A DNA stretch of 64,000 nt from Pseudoglutamicibacter albus (GTDB lineage: Bacteria; Actinomycetota; Actinomycetes; Actinomycetales; Micrococcaceae), in the NCBI RefSeq assembly GCF_022346425.1, contig NZ_JAKRCW010000005.1:1-64000 (forward strand), written 5' to 3'. Shown here in pieces: positions 34,575 through 43,088 of this stretch. How positions within the stretch are numbered: position 1 is the stretch's first letter; every line of letters starts with the position of its first letter. Position numbers and translations under genes: made by a program. Under the pieces are notes generated by a model. That model did not search any database. It was not told the origin of the DNA and saw nothing but the letters and a program-made list of their open reading frames with translations.

Positions 34575-35681
34575 TTAGGCGCGTTCCATGTATTGGCGCA
34601 TCAGGCTCAGGAACGTTGTGGTTTCCTCTTCGGTTCCTGCGGTGACACGTAGCTTGCCTGGTAGCCCGTTGTTGCGGATGATGACTCCGCCTTCCAGCAG
34701 GTATTCGAAGACTGCGTTGGGGTCTTCGAAGTCGCCGAAGGTGACGAAGTTTGAGTCAGAAACTGTTGGTGTGAGCCCCATACTTCTGAGCTCGGTCACG
34801 ATCCGGTCGCGTTGCTCTTTGATCGCCTCGACGTTGGCTAGCAACGCGTCGGTGTGTTTGAGGGCTGCGAGCGCGGTGGCTTGGGTTACGGCGGAGAGGT
34901 GATACGGAAGGCGCACGAGACGTAGGGCGTCTGATATTTCCGGTGCGGCCGCTAGGTAACCGAGCCGTGCGCCGGCGAGCCCGAACGCTTTGGACATGGT
35001 TCGGGAGACGATCAACCGTTGCCTGCCGTCAAGCAGAGTGAGGGCGGTCGAGTCTGGGTCGTGCGCGAATTCGGCGTAGGCCTCGTCAACGACGACGATG
35101 GTCTGGAACTCTTCGCCGGCCTCATAGACGGCGCGCACGACGTCGAGTTCGAGCCCGGTCCCGGTCGGGTTATTGGGCGAGCACAGGAACACGATGTTCG
35201 GTTTGTGTGTGCGGACTTGTTCTGCCGCGGATTCCGCGCTGAGACTGTAGTCCTCTGCGCGGTGGCCGGGAATGTATGTGGTGTCTGTTCCAGACGCCAA
35301 CAGCGGGTACATCGAATAGGTGGGCGGGAAGCTCAACAGGGTTCGGCCTGGACCGCCGAAGGCTTGCAGGATCTGTTGCAGTACTTCGTTGGAGCCGTTA
35401 GCAGCCCACACGTTTTCTGGGGTGAGCCCGCGGCCGAGGTACTCGGCGAGTGCGGTGCGTAGCGCCGTGAATTCCCGATCTGGGTAGCGGTTGAGGCTGT
35501 GTGCGGCCTCGCGTACGGATGCGGCGATCTCATCGATCACGTCTTGCGGCAGCGGGTGAGTGTTTTCGTTGACGTTCAGCTGTACCGGAACGTCGATCTG
35601 TGGGGCGCCGTACGGGGAGAGCCCACGAAGGTTATCCCTAAGTGGAAGTTGGTTGAGCCGTTGCATAGCATCCTGAGACAT
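34575..35681 (-). CDS. hisC: Histidinol-phosphate aminotransferase
   Basis: PLP-dependent class I/II aminotransferase of histidine synthesis, 368 residues. PLP lysine in VSRTMSKAFGLAGARLGY; ANGSNEVLQQIL and SPNNPTGTG motifs are present. It is the first his gene here. In related genomes hisD precedes it; here the LysM gene is only 79 bp upstream, with no trace of hisD. A TAGACT hexamer ends 6 bases before the ATG, so the mRNA may be leaderless. Confidence 0.94.
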   Translation of the reverse strand: MSQDAMQRLNQLPLRDNLRGLSPYGAPQIDVPVQLNVNENTHPLPQDVIDEIAASVREAAHSLNRYPDREFTALRTALAEYLGRGLTPENVWAANGSNEVLQQILQAFGGPGRTLLSFPPTYSMYPLLASGTDTTYIPGHRAEDYSLSAESAAEQVRTHKPNIVFLCSPNNPTGTGLELDVVRAVYEAGEEFQTIVVVDEAYAEFAHDPDSTALTLLDGRQRLIVSRTMSKAFGLAGARLGYLAAAPEISDALRLVRLPYHLSAVTQATALAALKHTDALLANVEAIKEQRDRIVTELRSMGLTPTVSDSNFVTFGDFEDPNAVFEYLLEGGVIIRNNGLPGKLRVTAGTEEETTTFLSLMRQYMERA

Positions 35682-35687
35682 GGTTCA

Positions 35688-35693
35688 AGTCTA
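35688..35693 (-). promoter_or_regulatory. -10 element for a near-leaderless hisC mRNA
   Basis: TAGACT on the minus strand ends 6 bases before the hisC ATG, and no ribosome-binding site lies between. The -35 is not clear. Confidence 0.4.
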
Positions 35694-35760
35694 GGGATCG
35701 GCTAAGTGGCGTCTCGAATTAGGGTCGCCCTATTGCGCACCCACTCACGCTGTGGCCGGG

Positions 35761-36171
35761 TTAGTAGCTGACCGGGACAACGAGCTTCTGCCCCGGAACG
35801 AGCGCTCCATCAAAAGAGTTGTGCTTTTGGATCAGAGCCACCGTGTCGCGGACATCGCGTTCAGGTGCATAGTGCTCAGCTAGCTCCCACAAGGTATCTC
35901 CATGCGCAACGGTGACCTCAACCAAGCGATCCCCCTGCGCGGTCACCGGCTCACCCGTGGTTGCCTGAGCAGGCTGAAGCAAGGCCGAGAGCATCAAAAA
36001 CACGCCAACGACCAAAGCCATAGTCGGCAGGCCGAAGAACACAAACCGCCCCCGTGAAGTCAAACGGATACGTTGACGTGATGCGTGCTCGCCATGAGCA
36101 GTGTTGAGAGTGCGCTCATCTGAATTGACGGTGCGTTCAGCAGTATTCGACATGACAACGGTGTCCACCAT
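35761..36171 (-). CDS. LysM-domain membrane protein, SOS-linked (Rv2719c/DivS position)
   Basis: A 136-residue protein with a short cytosolic N-terminus, one membrane helix (about residues 53-75; FVFFGLPTMALVVGVFLMLSALL) and an external LysM domain (VTVAHGDTLWELAEHYAPERD ... LVPGQKLVVPV) that should bind peptidoglycan. Start at 36171 follows GGAAGGA by 6 bases. It is divergent from lexA with two overlapping LexA boxes between. In mycobacteria and corynebacteria the gene in this position (Rv2719c, divS) is SOS-induced and slows division; the same role is inferred, not shown. Confidence 0.8.
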   Translation of the reverse strand: MVDTVVMSNTAERTVNSDERTLNTAHGEHASRQRIRLTSRGRFVFFGLPTMALVVGVFLMLSALLQPAQATTGEPVTAQGDRLVEVTVAHGDTLWELAEHYAPERDVRDTVALIQKHNSFDGALVPGQKLVVPVSY

Positions 36172-36193
36172 GACCATTCCTTCCGACATCGAA

Positions 36194-36221
36194 CAGAACA
36201 TACATTCGAACATCTCTTCGA
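36194..36221. promoter_or_regulatory. Two overlapping LexA boxes between the LysM gene and lexA
   Basis: TCGAACATCTCTTCGA (36206-36221) matches TCGAAC-N4-GTTCGA with one mismatch; CAGAACATACATTCGA (36194-36209) overlaps it by four bases and is weaker. They lie 23-50 bp upstream of the LysM start. Minus-strand TTGAGT and TAGAAA hexamers with an 18-bp spacer lie just upstream, so LexA would block LysM transcription. Confidence 0.75.
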
Positions 36222-36404
36222 TACATTTCTAGCACACATCTTCGAATCGACTCAACGGTCTTCGTACATATCTTTGAATATGCGGCGAATCCATATAGGC
36301 TGTAACTACCGATGTGGACTGTCATTACAGTCAAGAACAACCCCCTGACACTTTGATGGGCATGGGTAGCGAACCAGGGATGGGAAACGAAGGATGGGAA
36401 ACGA

Positions 36405-37241
36405 ATGAGCACCGATACACCGTCGATGGACACCCAGCCCGCACGCCCTTCGAAACCGCTGACTTCGCGGCAACGCTCTGTGCTGAAGTGCATCGAGTCT
36501 TTCTTAGAGAATCAGGGGTATCCGCCCACGATGCGTGAGATCGGTGACGCAGTCGGGTTGAAATCGCTGTCTTCGGTGACACACCAACTGCAGCAGCTCA
36601 ACAAGCTCGGTTGGATTCGCCGCGACCCCAAACTCCCCCGCGCGCTCGAGGTTCTCTATCCGTCCACCCTGGACGTGACCCAGAAGGACTCCACCACAGC
36701 TAGTGCGGCCGCACTCGGAGCAGCGACAGGCGCCGGCCTAGCGGAGGTCACGCCAATGCCCGGTGCAGCCAAACTCCCAAACACCACAGACTCCGCCAGC
36801 ACCGCACAATCCTCCAACATCACAGACTCGGCTAACATCACGCAGTTCAAGGCTCGCGGCGGTGAGGACTCGGCTGAGATCCCACTCGTCGGCCGTATCG
36901 CGGCAGGTGGACCGATCCTTGCTGAACAACACGTTGAAGACGTCGTGACCCTGCCACGTCAGCTTGTAGGGCACGGCGAACTGTTCATGCTCAAAGTCTC
37001 TGGAGACTCGATGATCGACGCCGCGATCTGCGATGGTGACTGGGTTGTGGTCCGTCGCCAAAACACCGCACAGAACGGCGAGATCGTCGCAGCACTGCTG
37101 GATGACGAAGCCACCGTGAAGACCTTCCGGCAACGCGACGGACACACGTGGTTACTGCCTCAGAACTCCCAATACGAACCCATCCTGGGCGACCACGCAC
37201 AGATCATGGGACGCGTCGTATCCGTGTTGCGCTCCCTCTAA
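36405..37241 (+). CDS. lexA: SOS repressor LexA with long linker
   Basis: Repressor of the damage response, 278 residues. N-terminal winged helix (about residues 17-85; [26 protein letters not shown]), then a linker of about 65 residues rich in Ser, Ala, Thr and Asn (about 91-158), then the S24 protease. Cleavage would fall between Ala167 and Gly168 (GRIAAGGP); Ser202 (SGDSMID) and Lys239 (ATVKTF) are the dyad. The linker is much longer than usual and contains DSAST/DSANI-like repeats. A 14-bp duplication lies just before the ATG. TTGAAT and TAGGCT (36274-36301, 16-bp spacer) may be its promoter. Confidence 0.96.
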   Translation: MSTDTPSMDTQPARPSKPLTSRQRSVLKCIESFLENQGYPPTMREIGDAVGLKSLSSVTHQLQQLNKLGWIRRDPKLPRALEVLYPSTLDVTQKDSTTASAAALGAATGAGLAEVTPMPGAAKLPNTTDSASTAQSSNITDSANITQFKARGGEDSAEIPLVGRIAAGGPILAEQHVEDVVTLPRQLVGHGELFMLKVSGDSMIDAAICDGDWVVVRRQNTAQNGEIVAALLDDEATVKTFRQRDGHTWLLPQNSQYEPILGDHAQIMGRVVSVLRSL

Positions 37242-37312
37242 GCGCAGAGCCGCTCAGGCAACCCCTCTAAACGCAGGGCCCGTATCGCCGCGCCATCTTC
37301 GTTACTGCCGCG

Positions 37313-39415
37313 TTACTTATTGGCTTCGCGCAGGCGTCCCAAAGCGCCGAGAACTGTATTCCGGTCAGTTGTGGTCCACAACGGTGGTAGCGCGCTGCGA
37401 AGATATGCACCATAGCGGCGGGTAGCCATCCGAGAATCCAGAATCGCGGCCACTCCCCTGTCCTCTGTGGAACGGATCAGACGGCCCACACCCTGCGCCA
37501 AACGGATCGCCGCGTGATGCGCCGAAACAGACATGAACCCATTCCCGCCGTGCTCATTCACGTCACGGGTCCTCGCGGTCATCAAAGGATCATCCGGGCG
37601 CGGGAACGGAATCCGATCAATCACCACCAAACGGCAATGCCGCCCCGGTACATCCACGCCCTGCCACAGCGTCATCGTCCCAAACAGACAGGTCTGCTCA
37701 TCAGCTGAGAACTCCCGCACCAGCTCCGTCATTGACGCCTCGCCCTGCACCAAAATCGGCACATCCAGACGTTCACGGCACGCAGCGGCGGCGTCCTCAG
37801 CGGCTCGGCGTGAAGAAAACAGCGCCAACGCCGCACCGCCAGAGGCCTTGATCAAGTCCCCAAGCTCATCGATAGCTGCTTCAGAGACTCCGCGGCCTGG
37901 CGGCGGGAGATGCTGAGCCACATACAGCACGCCCTGCTTCTCGTATTCGAACGGCGAACCAACATCAACCGAATCCCACTTAGGAGCCTCCGGCCCCATC
38001 AACCCTAAACCGCCAGCAACCGGCTCGAAGGCTTCACCCACAGCAAGCGTGGCCGAGGTCAAAACCACGGTCCGGTCCGCGAACAAGCCATCCCGCATCT
38101 GCATCGCAACAGACAACGGGGCAACCATCAAAGACGCCGGTTCAGAATCATCCGGAACCACATAGCCGCGCCCCGGCTCGAAGCTGCCGGGCCGGGCCGC
38201 CCACACAACCTCGTCGCCCTGACCAGCGTTCAACAAACGTTCAGCCAGCTCAACAACCTGAGCCACCGCGGAACGCGCGGACTGCCAGGCGCCATCCGGA
38301 GCCGCATCGCCAGCCTCGCGTTTGGAATCCGCCATCACGACCTTCGCTGATTCGAAAACCTGCATCACAGCGGCACGTTGAGCCTCGGTCAATCCGCGCG
38401 GCTGAAGACCTGTCGGGATGTTCGTGACAGACTTCTCAAAAGCCTTAGCGGCATCAGATAACGCCTTCGACGCAACCTTGAGGTGCTTCTTAGCTCCCTG
38501 CGCCGCGTGCGTGATCGCGGTGTGGGTGAGCGGGCGCGTGTACGTGTTCGTGACCCGGTCCTGCAGCTCGTGGGCCTCATCCACAATCACAACGTCAAAA
38601 TCCGGTAAAACCGGTAGCTGCTCAAACGCAGAAAAAGCGAGCATCGCGTGGTTAGTGACCACCACATCGGACTCAGCGGCCAGCGCACGGGCACGCTCCG
38701 TGAAACATTCCTCCGCCATAGGACAATGCTGGGTACCCAGACATTCAAGCGAGGACACCGAAGCCTGCCGCCACGCCCTATCCGAAACCGAAGGGATCAG
38801 CTCATCCCGGTCCCCTGTCTCGCTCTCTTCAGCCCACTTCCGGATGCGCATGATTTCCTGGCCCAAAGGCGAAGTCGGGCCGTCCTCGGCCGCATTCGGG
38901 TCTGCCAGGGACGCATCGAAAAGCGAGCCCGCGTCCTCATCCTCCGGATACCCGCCAGAGAGCTTATATTTGCAGGCATAGTTGTTCCGCCCCTTGAGCA
39001 GGGTGACGTCCACCGGCCGCGGAAGTTCATCTTCCAGAGCCTTCAGAAGCCGCGGAACATCGCGCCCCACAACCTGGGACTGCAACGCCAACGTCGCCGT
39101 AGCCACCACCACAGGTTTATCCGCCTCGATCGCGTGCCGGATCGCAGGAATCAAGTACGCCATCGACTTACCCGTGCCGGTCCCGGCCTGCACCAGCAGG
39201 TGCGTACCCGTGGACAGAGCGTGCGCAACCGCATGCGCCATCTCATGCTGACCATCGCGGCGCTGCCCACCCATCTTGTCCACCGCCGTGGTCAGCAGAC
39301 GCTCAACCTCTTCAACGGCGGGCTCACCCGACTCAGTTGAAGCCTCCGATGCGACATCCGTTTCAGATGCAGCGGTGCTTTCTCGCTCGGACCCAGCCGA
39401 AACGTCCTGGCTCAT
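37313..39415 (-). CDS. dinG: DinG-family ATP-dependent DNA helicase
   Basis: A 700-residue XPD/DinG-like superfamily 2 helicase. Walker A QAGTGTGKS (about 76-84), DEAHEL box, a set of cysteines between them that fits a 4Fe-4S cluster (NNYACKYK ... ECLGTQHCPMAEECF), and C-terminal QGVGRLIRS motif VI. It unwinds DNA 5' to 3' and resolves R-loops or stalled forks in relatives. ATG overlaps the hflX stop by 4 bases. It converges on lexA. No LexA box was found directly before it. Confidence 0.9.
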   Translation of the reverse strand: MSQDVSAGSERESTAASETDVASEASTESGEPAVEEVERLLTTAVDKMGGQRRDGQHEMAHAVAHALSTGTHLLVQAGTGTGKSMAYLIPAIRHAIEADKPVVVATATLALQSQVVGRDVPRLLKALEDELPRPVDVTLLKGRNNYACKYKLSGGYPEDEDAGSLFDASLADPNAAEDGPTSPLGQEIMRIRKWAEESETGDRDELIPSVSDRAWRQASVSSLECLGTQHCPMAEECFTERARALAAESDVVVTNHAMLAFSAFEQLPVLPDFDVVIVDEAHELQDRVTNTYTRPLTHTAITHAAQGAKKHLKVASKALSDAAKAFEKSVTNIPTGLQPRGLTEAQRAAVMQVFESAKVVMADSKREAGDAAPDGAWQSARSAVAQVVELAERLLNAGQGDEVVWAARPGSFEPGRGYVVPDDSEPASLMVAPLSVAMQMRDGLFADRTVVLTSATLAVGEAFEPVAGGLGLMGPEAPKWDSVDVGSPFEYEKQGVLYVAQHLPPPGRGVSEAAIDELGDLIKASGGAALALFSSRRAAEDAAAACRERLDVPILVQGEASMTELVREFSADEQTCLFGTMTLWQGVDVPGRHCRLVVIDRIPFPRPDDPLMTARTRDVNEHGGNGFMSVSAHHAAIRLAQGVGRLIRSTEDRGVAAILDSRMATRRYGAYLRSALPPLWTTTDRNTVLGALGRLREANK

Positions 39416-41229
39416 TCGTTCGCCTCTTCGGTTGCCTCGGCCTGGGCTTCATCGGCCGTGTGGGCTTGCGCATCGTTAGTCCGCGCGTACGGTGCAAGCG
39501 CATCAGCGAGATCGGGGCGGACTAGCGCGTGGATCCGTGTCCCGTCTTCGACGTGTTCAAGCTCGAGCAGCTCGGCGTCCTGACCGTGCAGGCGCGCCAC
39601 CAGGTCGCCTTCGGTGTATGGGATCAAGGCGCGCACTTCGGTGTGCGGGCGCGGGATAGTGCGCGAGATCTTTTCTTTGAGCTCGTCGATGCCCTGGCCC
39701 GTGCGGGCAGAGACCACAACGTGGTCAGGATGGTTGCGGCGCAACTGAGCCAGCGTATGCGCGTCAGCGAGGTCCGCCTTGTTCAGCACGATGAGCTCAG
39801 GGCAGTCCGCCTCAATGTCCGCGAGCACCTCGTGCACCGCTTGGATCTGCGATATCGGGTCCGGGTGGGAGGCATCGACCACGTGAAGCAGCACGTCGGC
39901 ATCCGCGGCTTCTTCCAAGGTTGAACGGAACGCCTCCACAAGGTGGGTTGGCAGGTTGCGCACGAAACCGACCGTGTCTGTGAGGGTGTAGCCGATGCCG
40001 TCAGGGGTCTGCGCTGAACGCACAGTCGGGTCCAGGGTAGCGAACAGAGCGTTCTCCACCAGGACCCCGGCGTCGGTGAGCCGGTTGAGTAGCGAGGACT
40101 TGCCGGCGTTGGTGTACCCGACGATGGCCACAGACGGCACCGAGTGACGCTTACGGTTGGCGCGCTTGGCTTCGCGTGCCGGCTTCATCGCTTTGATCTC
40201 GCGGCGCAGCTTGGCCATGCGGTTGCGAATGCGGCGGCGATCCAGCTCGATCTTCGTTTCACCCGGGCCACGCGAACCAATCCCGGCACCACCGGCGACC
40301 TGGCCGCCGGCCTGCCGCGACATCGATTCACCCCAGCCGCGAAGCCGCGGCAAGAGGTATTCGAGCTGAGCCAACTCGACTTGGGCTTTACCTTCGCGGG
40401 ACTTAGCGTGCTGGGCGAAAATATCCAGGATCAGAGCGGTACGGTCGATGACCTTGACCTTGATGACGTCTTCGAGGCCACGGCGTTGAGAGGGCGCGAG
40501 CTCGCTGTCCACGATCACGGTGTCCGCGCCGACCTCCGTCACAATGTCACGCAACTCGGTTGCCTTACCCGAACCGAAATACGTTCCCGGGTCTGGCTTC
40601 ACGCGGCGCTGGATCACGCCGTCTAGGACCTCCGAGCCAGCGGTTTCGGCGAGCGCCGCGAGCTCACGGAGCGAGTTTTCAGCTTGTTCCGCGGTGCCGT
40701 CTGACCACAGACCGGCCAACACGACGCGCTCGAGGCGAAGCTGACGGTATTCGACCTCGGAAATGTCTTCAAGTTCTGTCGAGAGGCCCTGGACGCGGCG
40801 AGTAGCGCGGCGTTCCTCAAGGTCTTGCTGCAGACCATCGAAACGCGAATGTTCAGCCTGGCCTGTATCGAGTGCTTGAGCCTGACCGAACTGCAAGAAA
40901 GAGCCACGTTGCCGAGGTCCACCCGGCTCCCCTGCTTCATCCTCCGCGTGTTCATCCGCCGCGTGGTTCCCTGCGCCTTCCTCAGTGTGGAGCGCTTCAG
41001 TCCCTGCTGGTGCAGCGTTGCTTTTCTCGGCATCGCGACGCCCCGCAAGAATCTCACGTTCACGGTCAGCGGCGAGGATCCGCTGGATCGTCGCTTGGAT
41101 CTCGCGTTCGTGCTCCAGTGTGCTCTTGTGCGGAGTTCCCTCGCGTGAAGGTTGATCCTGTGAAAGTTGAGCCTTTGAAGGCCGCTGCTGTGAAGGCGGG
41201 TGGGGGTCGGTGTTGCGGTGCTCGGTCAT
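39412..41229 (-). CDS. hflX: GTPase HflX (ribosome splitting factor)
   Basis: A 605-residue GTPase. The long N-terminal extension (about 130 residues, acidic and Gln/Ser/Pro-rich) precedes the HflX domain (GTYFGSGKATELRDIV ... GETKIELDRRRIRNRMAKL) and the G domain (G1 GYTNAGKSS, G3 DTVGFVRNLP, G4 NKAD). It splits stalled 70S ribosomes in other bacteria. The extension starts with imperfect pentapeptide repeats (SQQRP-SKAQL-SQDQP). Co-transcribed with dinG. Confidence 0.94.
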   Translation of the reverse strand: MTEHRNTDPHPPSQQRPSKAQLSQDQPSREGTPHKSTLEHEREIQATIQRILAADREREILAGRRDAEKSNAAPAGTEALHTEEGAGNHAADEHAEDEAGEPGGPRQRGSFLQFGQAQALDTGQAEHSRFDGLQQDLEERRATRRVQGLSTELEDISEVEYRQLRLERVVLAGLWSDGTAEQAENSLRELAALAETAGSEVLDGVIQRRVKPDPGTYFGSGKATELRDIVTEVGADTVIVDSELAPSQRRGLEDVIKVKVIDRTALILDIFAQHAKSREGKAQVELAQLEYLLPRLRGWGESMSRQAGGQVAGGAGIGSRGPGETKIELDRRRIRNRMAKLRREIKAMKPAREAKRANRKRHSVPSVAIVGYTNAGKSSLLNRLTDAGVLVENALFATLDPTVRSAQTPDGIGYTLTDTVGFVRNLPTHLVEAFRSTLEEAADADVLLHVVDASHPDPISQIQAVHEVLADIEADCPELIVLNKADLADAHTLAQLRRNHPDHVVVSARTGQGIDELKEKISRTIPRPHTEVRALIPYTEGDLVARLHGQDAELLELEHVEDGTRIHALVRPDLADALAPYARTNDAQAHTADEAQAEATEEANE

Positions 41230-41304
41230 GGTCTCCTGACATTGCGTGGTCCCGCGGCCTGCGGGCTCCCCACCATTCTAAGCTGTAGCGGGCTCAGCTA
41301 GACC

Positions 41305-41360
41305 GTAGCGCCGGTATCGTCGCGACCCTGCCGTAGCGCCAGTACCATAGCGACCGTGCC
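41305..41360. repeat. 28-bp imperfect tandem repeat between hflX and the methyltransferase
   Basis: Two 28-bp units (41305-41332 and 41333-41360) start GTAGCGCC and end CTGCC or GTGCC, followed by a partial third (GCAGCGACC). They lie in the divergent promoter region of hflX and the methyltransferase gene. Confidence 0.65.
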
Positions 41361-41406
41361 GCAGCGACCCAGCTGCGGCCCTGTGCCTCGGTTAGGCTTG
41401 TGTTCC

Positions 41407-42015
41407 ATGGCCGAGCATTACTTCACAGCGGAACCGGTGACTCCCGAGACACGCAAGCCCATCACGGTTTCTCTGGCTGACCGCGAGCTTGACGTTCATA
41501 CCGCTTCGGGCATTTTCAGCCCCGCCGGTGTGGATAAGGGAACCCAGATTTTATTGGATGAAGCTCCTAGCCCGCGGGCCCACGGAACGATGCTCGACAT
41601 CGGGTGCGGTTGGGGACCCATCTTGCTCACGCTCGCGCTGACTTCTCCACAGGCGGAGGTGTGGGGTGTCGATGTCAACGAACGCGCGATGGATCTGGCT
41701 CGCCTCAACGCGGCCGATGCCGGCGCTCGTAACGTCACGGTGTGCACACCGGAGGCTGTGCCGGCCGATGTAAGTTTCGACCTCATCTGGTCCAACCCAC
41801 CGATCCGCGTGGGTAAGCAGGTCCTCCACGAGATCCTCATGACGTGGCTTCCGCGCCTCAACCCGGGCGGCGAGGCGTATCTTGTGGTCCAGAAAAACCT
41901 AGGCTCAGATTCCCTACAGAAGTGGCTTGCCGAAAACCTGCCTGAAGAGTGGAGCGTTGAACGCTACGCGAGAAAGAAAGAGTTCCGGATTCTGCGCGTG
42001 GCCCGCCCGGCTTGA
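41407..42015 (+). CDS. Class I SAM-dependent methyltransferase (RsmC/MTS type)
   Basis: A 202-residue enzyme with SAM motif I LDIGCGWGPILLTLAL, acidic motif II VWGVDVNERAMDLAR, and the NPP motif IWSNPPIRVG typical of N-methyltransferases acting on rRNA bases (RsmC/RlmG-like). Start at 41407 (MAEHYFTAEP) is supported by the family-typical HYFT; a TAGGCT -10 hexamer ends 8 bases before it, so the mRNA may be leaderless. It converges with the DapF-like gene. Confidence 0.88.
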   Translation: MAEHYFTAEPVTPETRKPITVSLADRELDVHTASGIFSPAGVDKGTQILLDEAPSPRAHGTMLDIGCGWGPILLTLALTSPQAEVWGVDVNERAMDLARLNAADAGARNVTVCTPEAVPADVSFDLIWSNPPIRVGKQVLHEILMTWLPRLNPGGEAYLVVQKNLGSDSLQKWLAENLPEEWSVERYARKKEFRILRVARPA

Positions 42016-42044
42016 ACCGCGAGCTCAGCTGTATAGTTCCAGCT

Positions 42045-42093
42045 CAGATGAATGAGGCTAACGCAGCTGAATGGGGCTAGCGCAGCTGAATCG
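42045..42093. repeat. 19-bp tandem duplication at the DapF-like stop codon
   Basis: CAGATGAATGAGGCTAACG (42045-42063), CAGCTGAATGGGGCTAGCG (42064-42082) and a partial third copy follow each other and span the stop codon of the minus-strand gene. Confidence 0.75.
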
Positions 42094-43048
42094 TCGCGAT
42101 GACGCGCGCAGGCCCCGTTGCCTGCGCTGTTCCAGAAGCGTTCGATGCGGACCCCGGCTCAAGCCGGACCCCCACGAGCGCTGATGGCTGGTTCACCGCC
42201 CAGCCTTCCGCGATGTCCCTACCGGAGCCTGCCCAGTACTGGAACGCAACCGATCCCGCGACCGCAGCAGCCACACTCGAACCGAATTCGCGCGAAAGCC
42301 GCCGCCCTGCCGTACTGATGTTGTCAGTGTCGCCGCTGTTGCCTGCCAACGCATCGTGCGCATGATAGAAACGCATCGATACGGCCGCGATACCGCGATC
42401 GACCAGCGGATCATGCGGAACCACAAAGCTCGTCGACGAACGCTCAAGCACCTCGGAATCCAGCTGCGGGCCGCGCTCATCCAAACGTAGCCGGTCAAGC
42501 TCGGACACATCCGCGAGCGCAACCACAGAAACCGGCGCGCCAACGGTCATCGTGAGGCACGGACGGGCCACCGGTACACCCTCAGCCTGGACCGTGCCGT
42601 CACTGGCTTTTGCTTGGGCCTGCTGCGGGAACGCGAACGACCACCGCACCCCAGCGACCTTATAGTTACCCCGCGAACGCGAGACCACGTATGCCTCACC
42701 CGAACCGAATTCGAGCCGCGTGCCCGCGCCCAACTGACCAGCCTCATCGAGGTAGGCGGCCACCGCTAGTGCCGCATCGGGCTCTAGCTCAGGAACCGGG
42801 GCCCCTGATGCCCCCGTCAGAACGCAGTGCCATGCGCCAGTATTAGCTCCTACGCTGTCCCCTTGTTGAGACACCGTGATCACGCCTGCCGCACCGAGCC
42901 CAGCGGAGCCGTCGCACAGCCACTGGGCTTCGGCTTCGCTCACGGTCGCTGCCGTGCTGATCAGAAACGGGACAGCGCCCGCGGTGACGCGGGCAAAACT
43001 CGCACCGGCAAGGCTCACCGGGACGTCATTCGAGAGCGGATCGACCAT
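42077..43048 (-). CDS. DapF-like protein without active-site residues
   Basis: A 323-residue protein in the usual dapF place after miaA. Its whole length can be aligned by eye with actinobacterial diaminopimelate epimerases (for example LCDGSAGLGAAGVITV for LCDRRFGIGADGVI, VARPCLTMTVGAPVSVVALAD for the segment with GNPH, and SVAFQYWAGSG near the end). Yet the first catalytic Cys motif (CGNG) is replaced by PVPELEPDA, GNPH by GAPV, and CGTGACA by a segment without Cys (EFGSSVAAAV). It cannot work as a DapF. The frame is open throughout, so it may have a new role or be decaying. dapA and dapB are intact in this window. Confidence 0.75.
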   Translation of the reverse strand: MVDPLSNDVPVSLAGASFARVTAGAVPFLISTAATVSEAEAQWLCDGSAGLGAAGVITVSQQGDSVGANTGAWHCVLTGASGAPVPELEPDAALAVAAYLDEAGQLGAGTRLEFGSGEAYVVSRSRGNYKVAGVRWSFAFPQQAQAKASDGTVQAEGVPVARPCLTMTVGAPVSVVALADVSELDRLRLDERGPQLDSEVLERSSTSFVVPHDPLVDRGIAAVSMRFYHAHDALAGNSGDTDNISTAGRRLSREFGSSVAAAVAGSVAFQYWAGSGRDIAEGWAVNQPSALVGVRLEPGSASNASGTAQATGPARVIATIQLR

Positions 43049-43088
43049 GACCCCAGCCTACCGAGAGTCGTCCCGCGTCCGCGGGAAC

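Noticed and set aside
35701-35740. Short TAGGG/CCCTA hairpin before hisC considered as a terminator or T-box
   Set aside because: Only five pairs, no U run and no T-box features.
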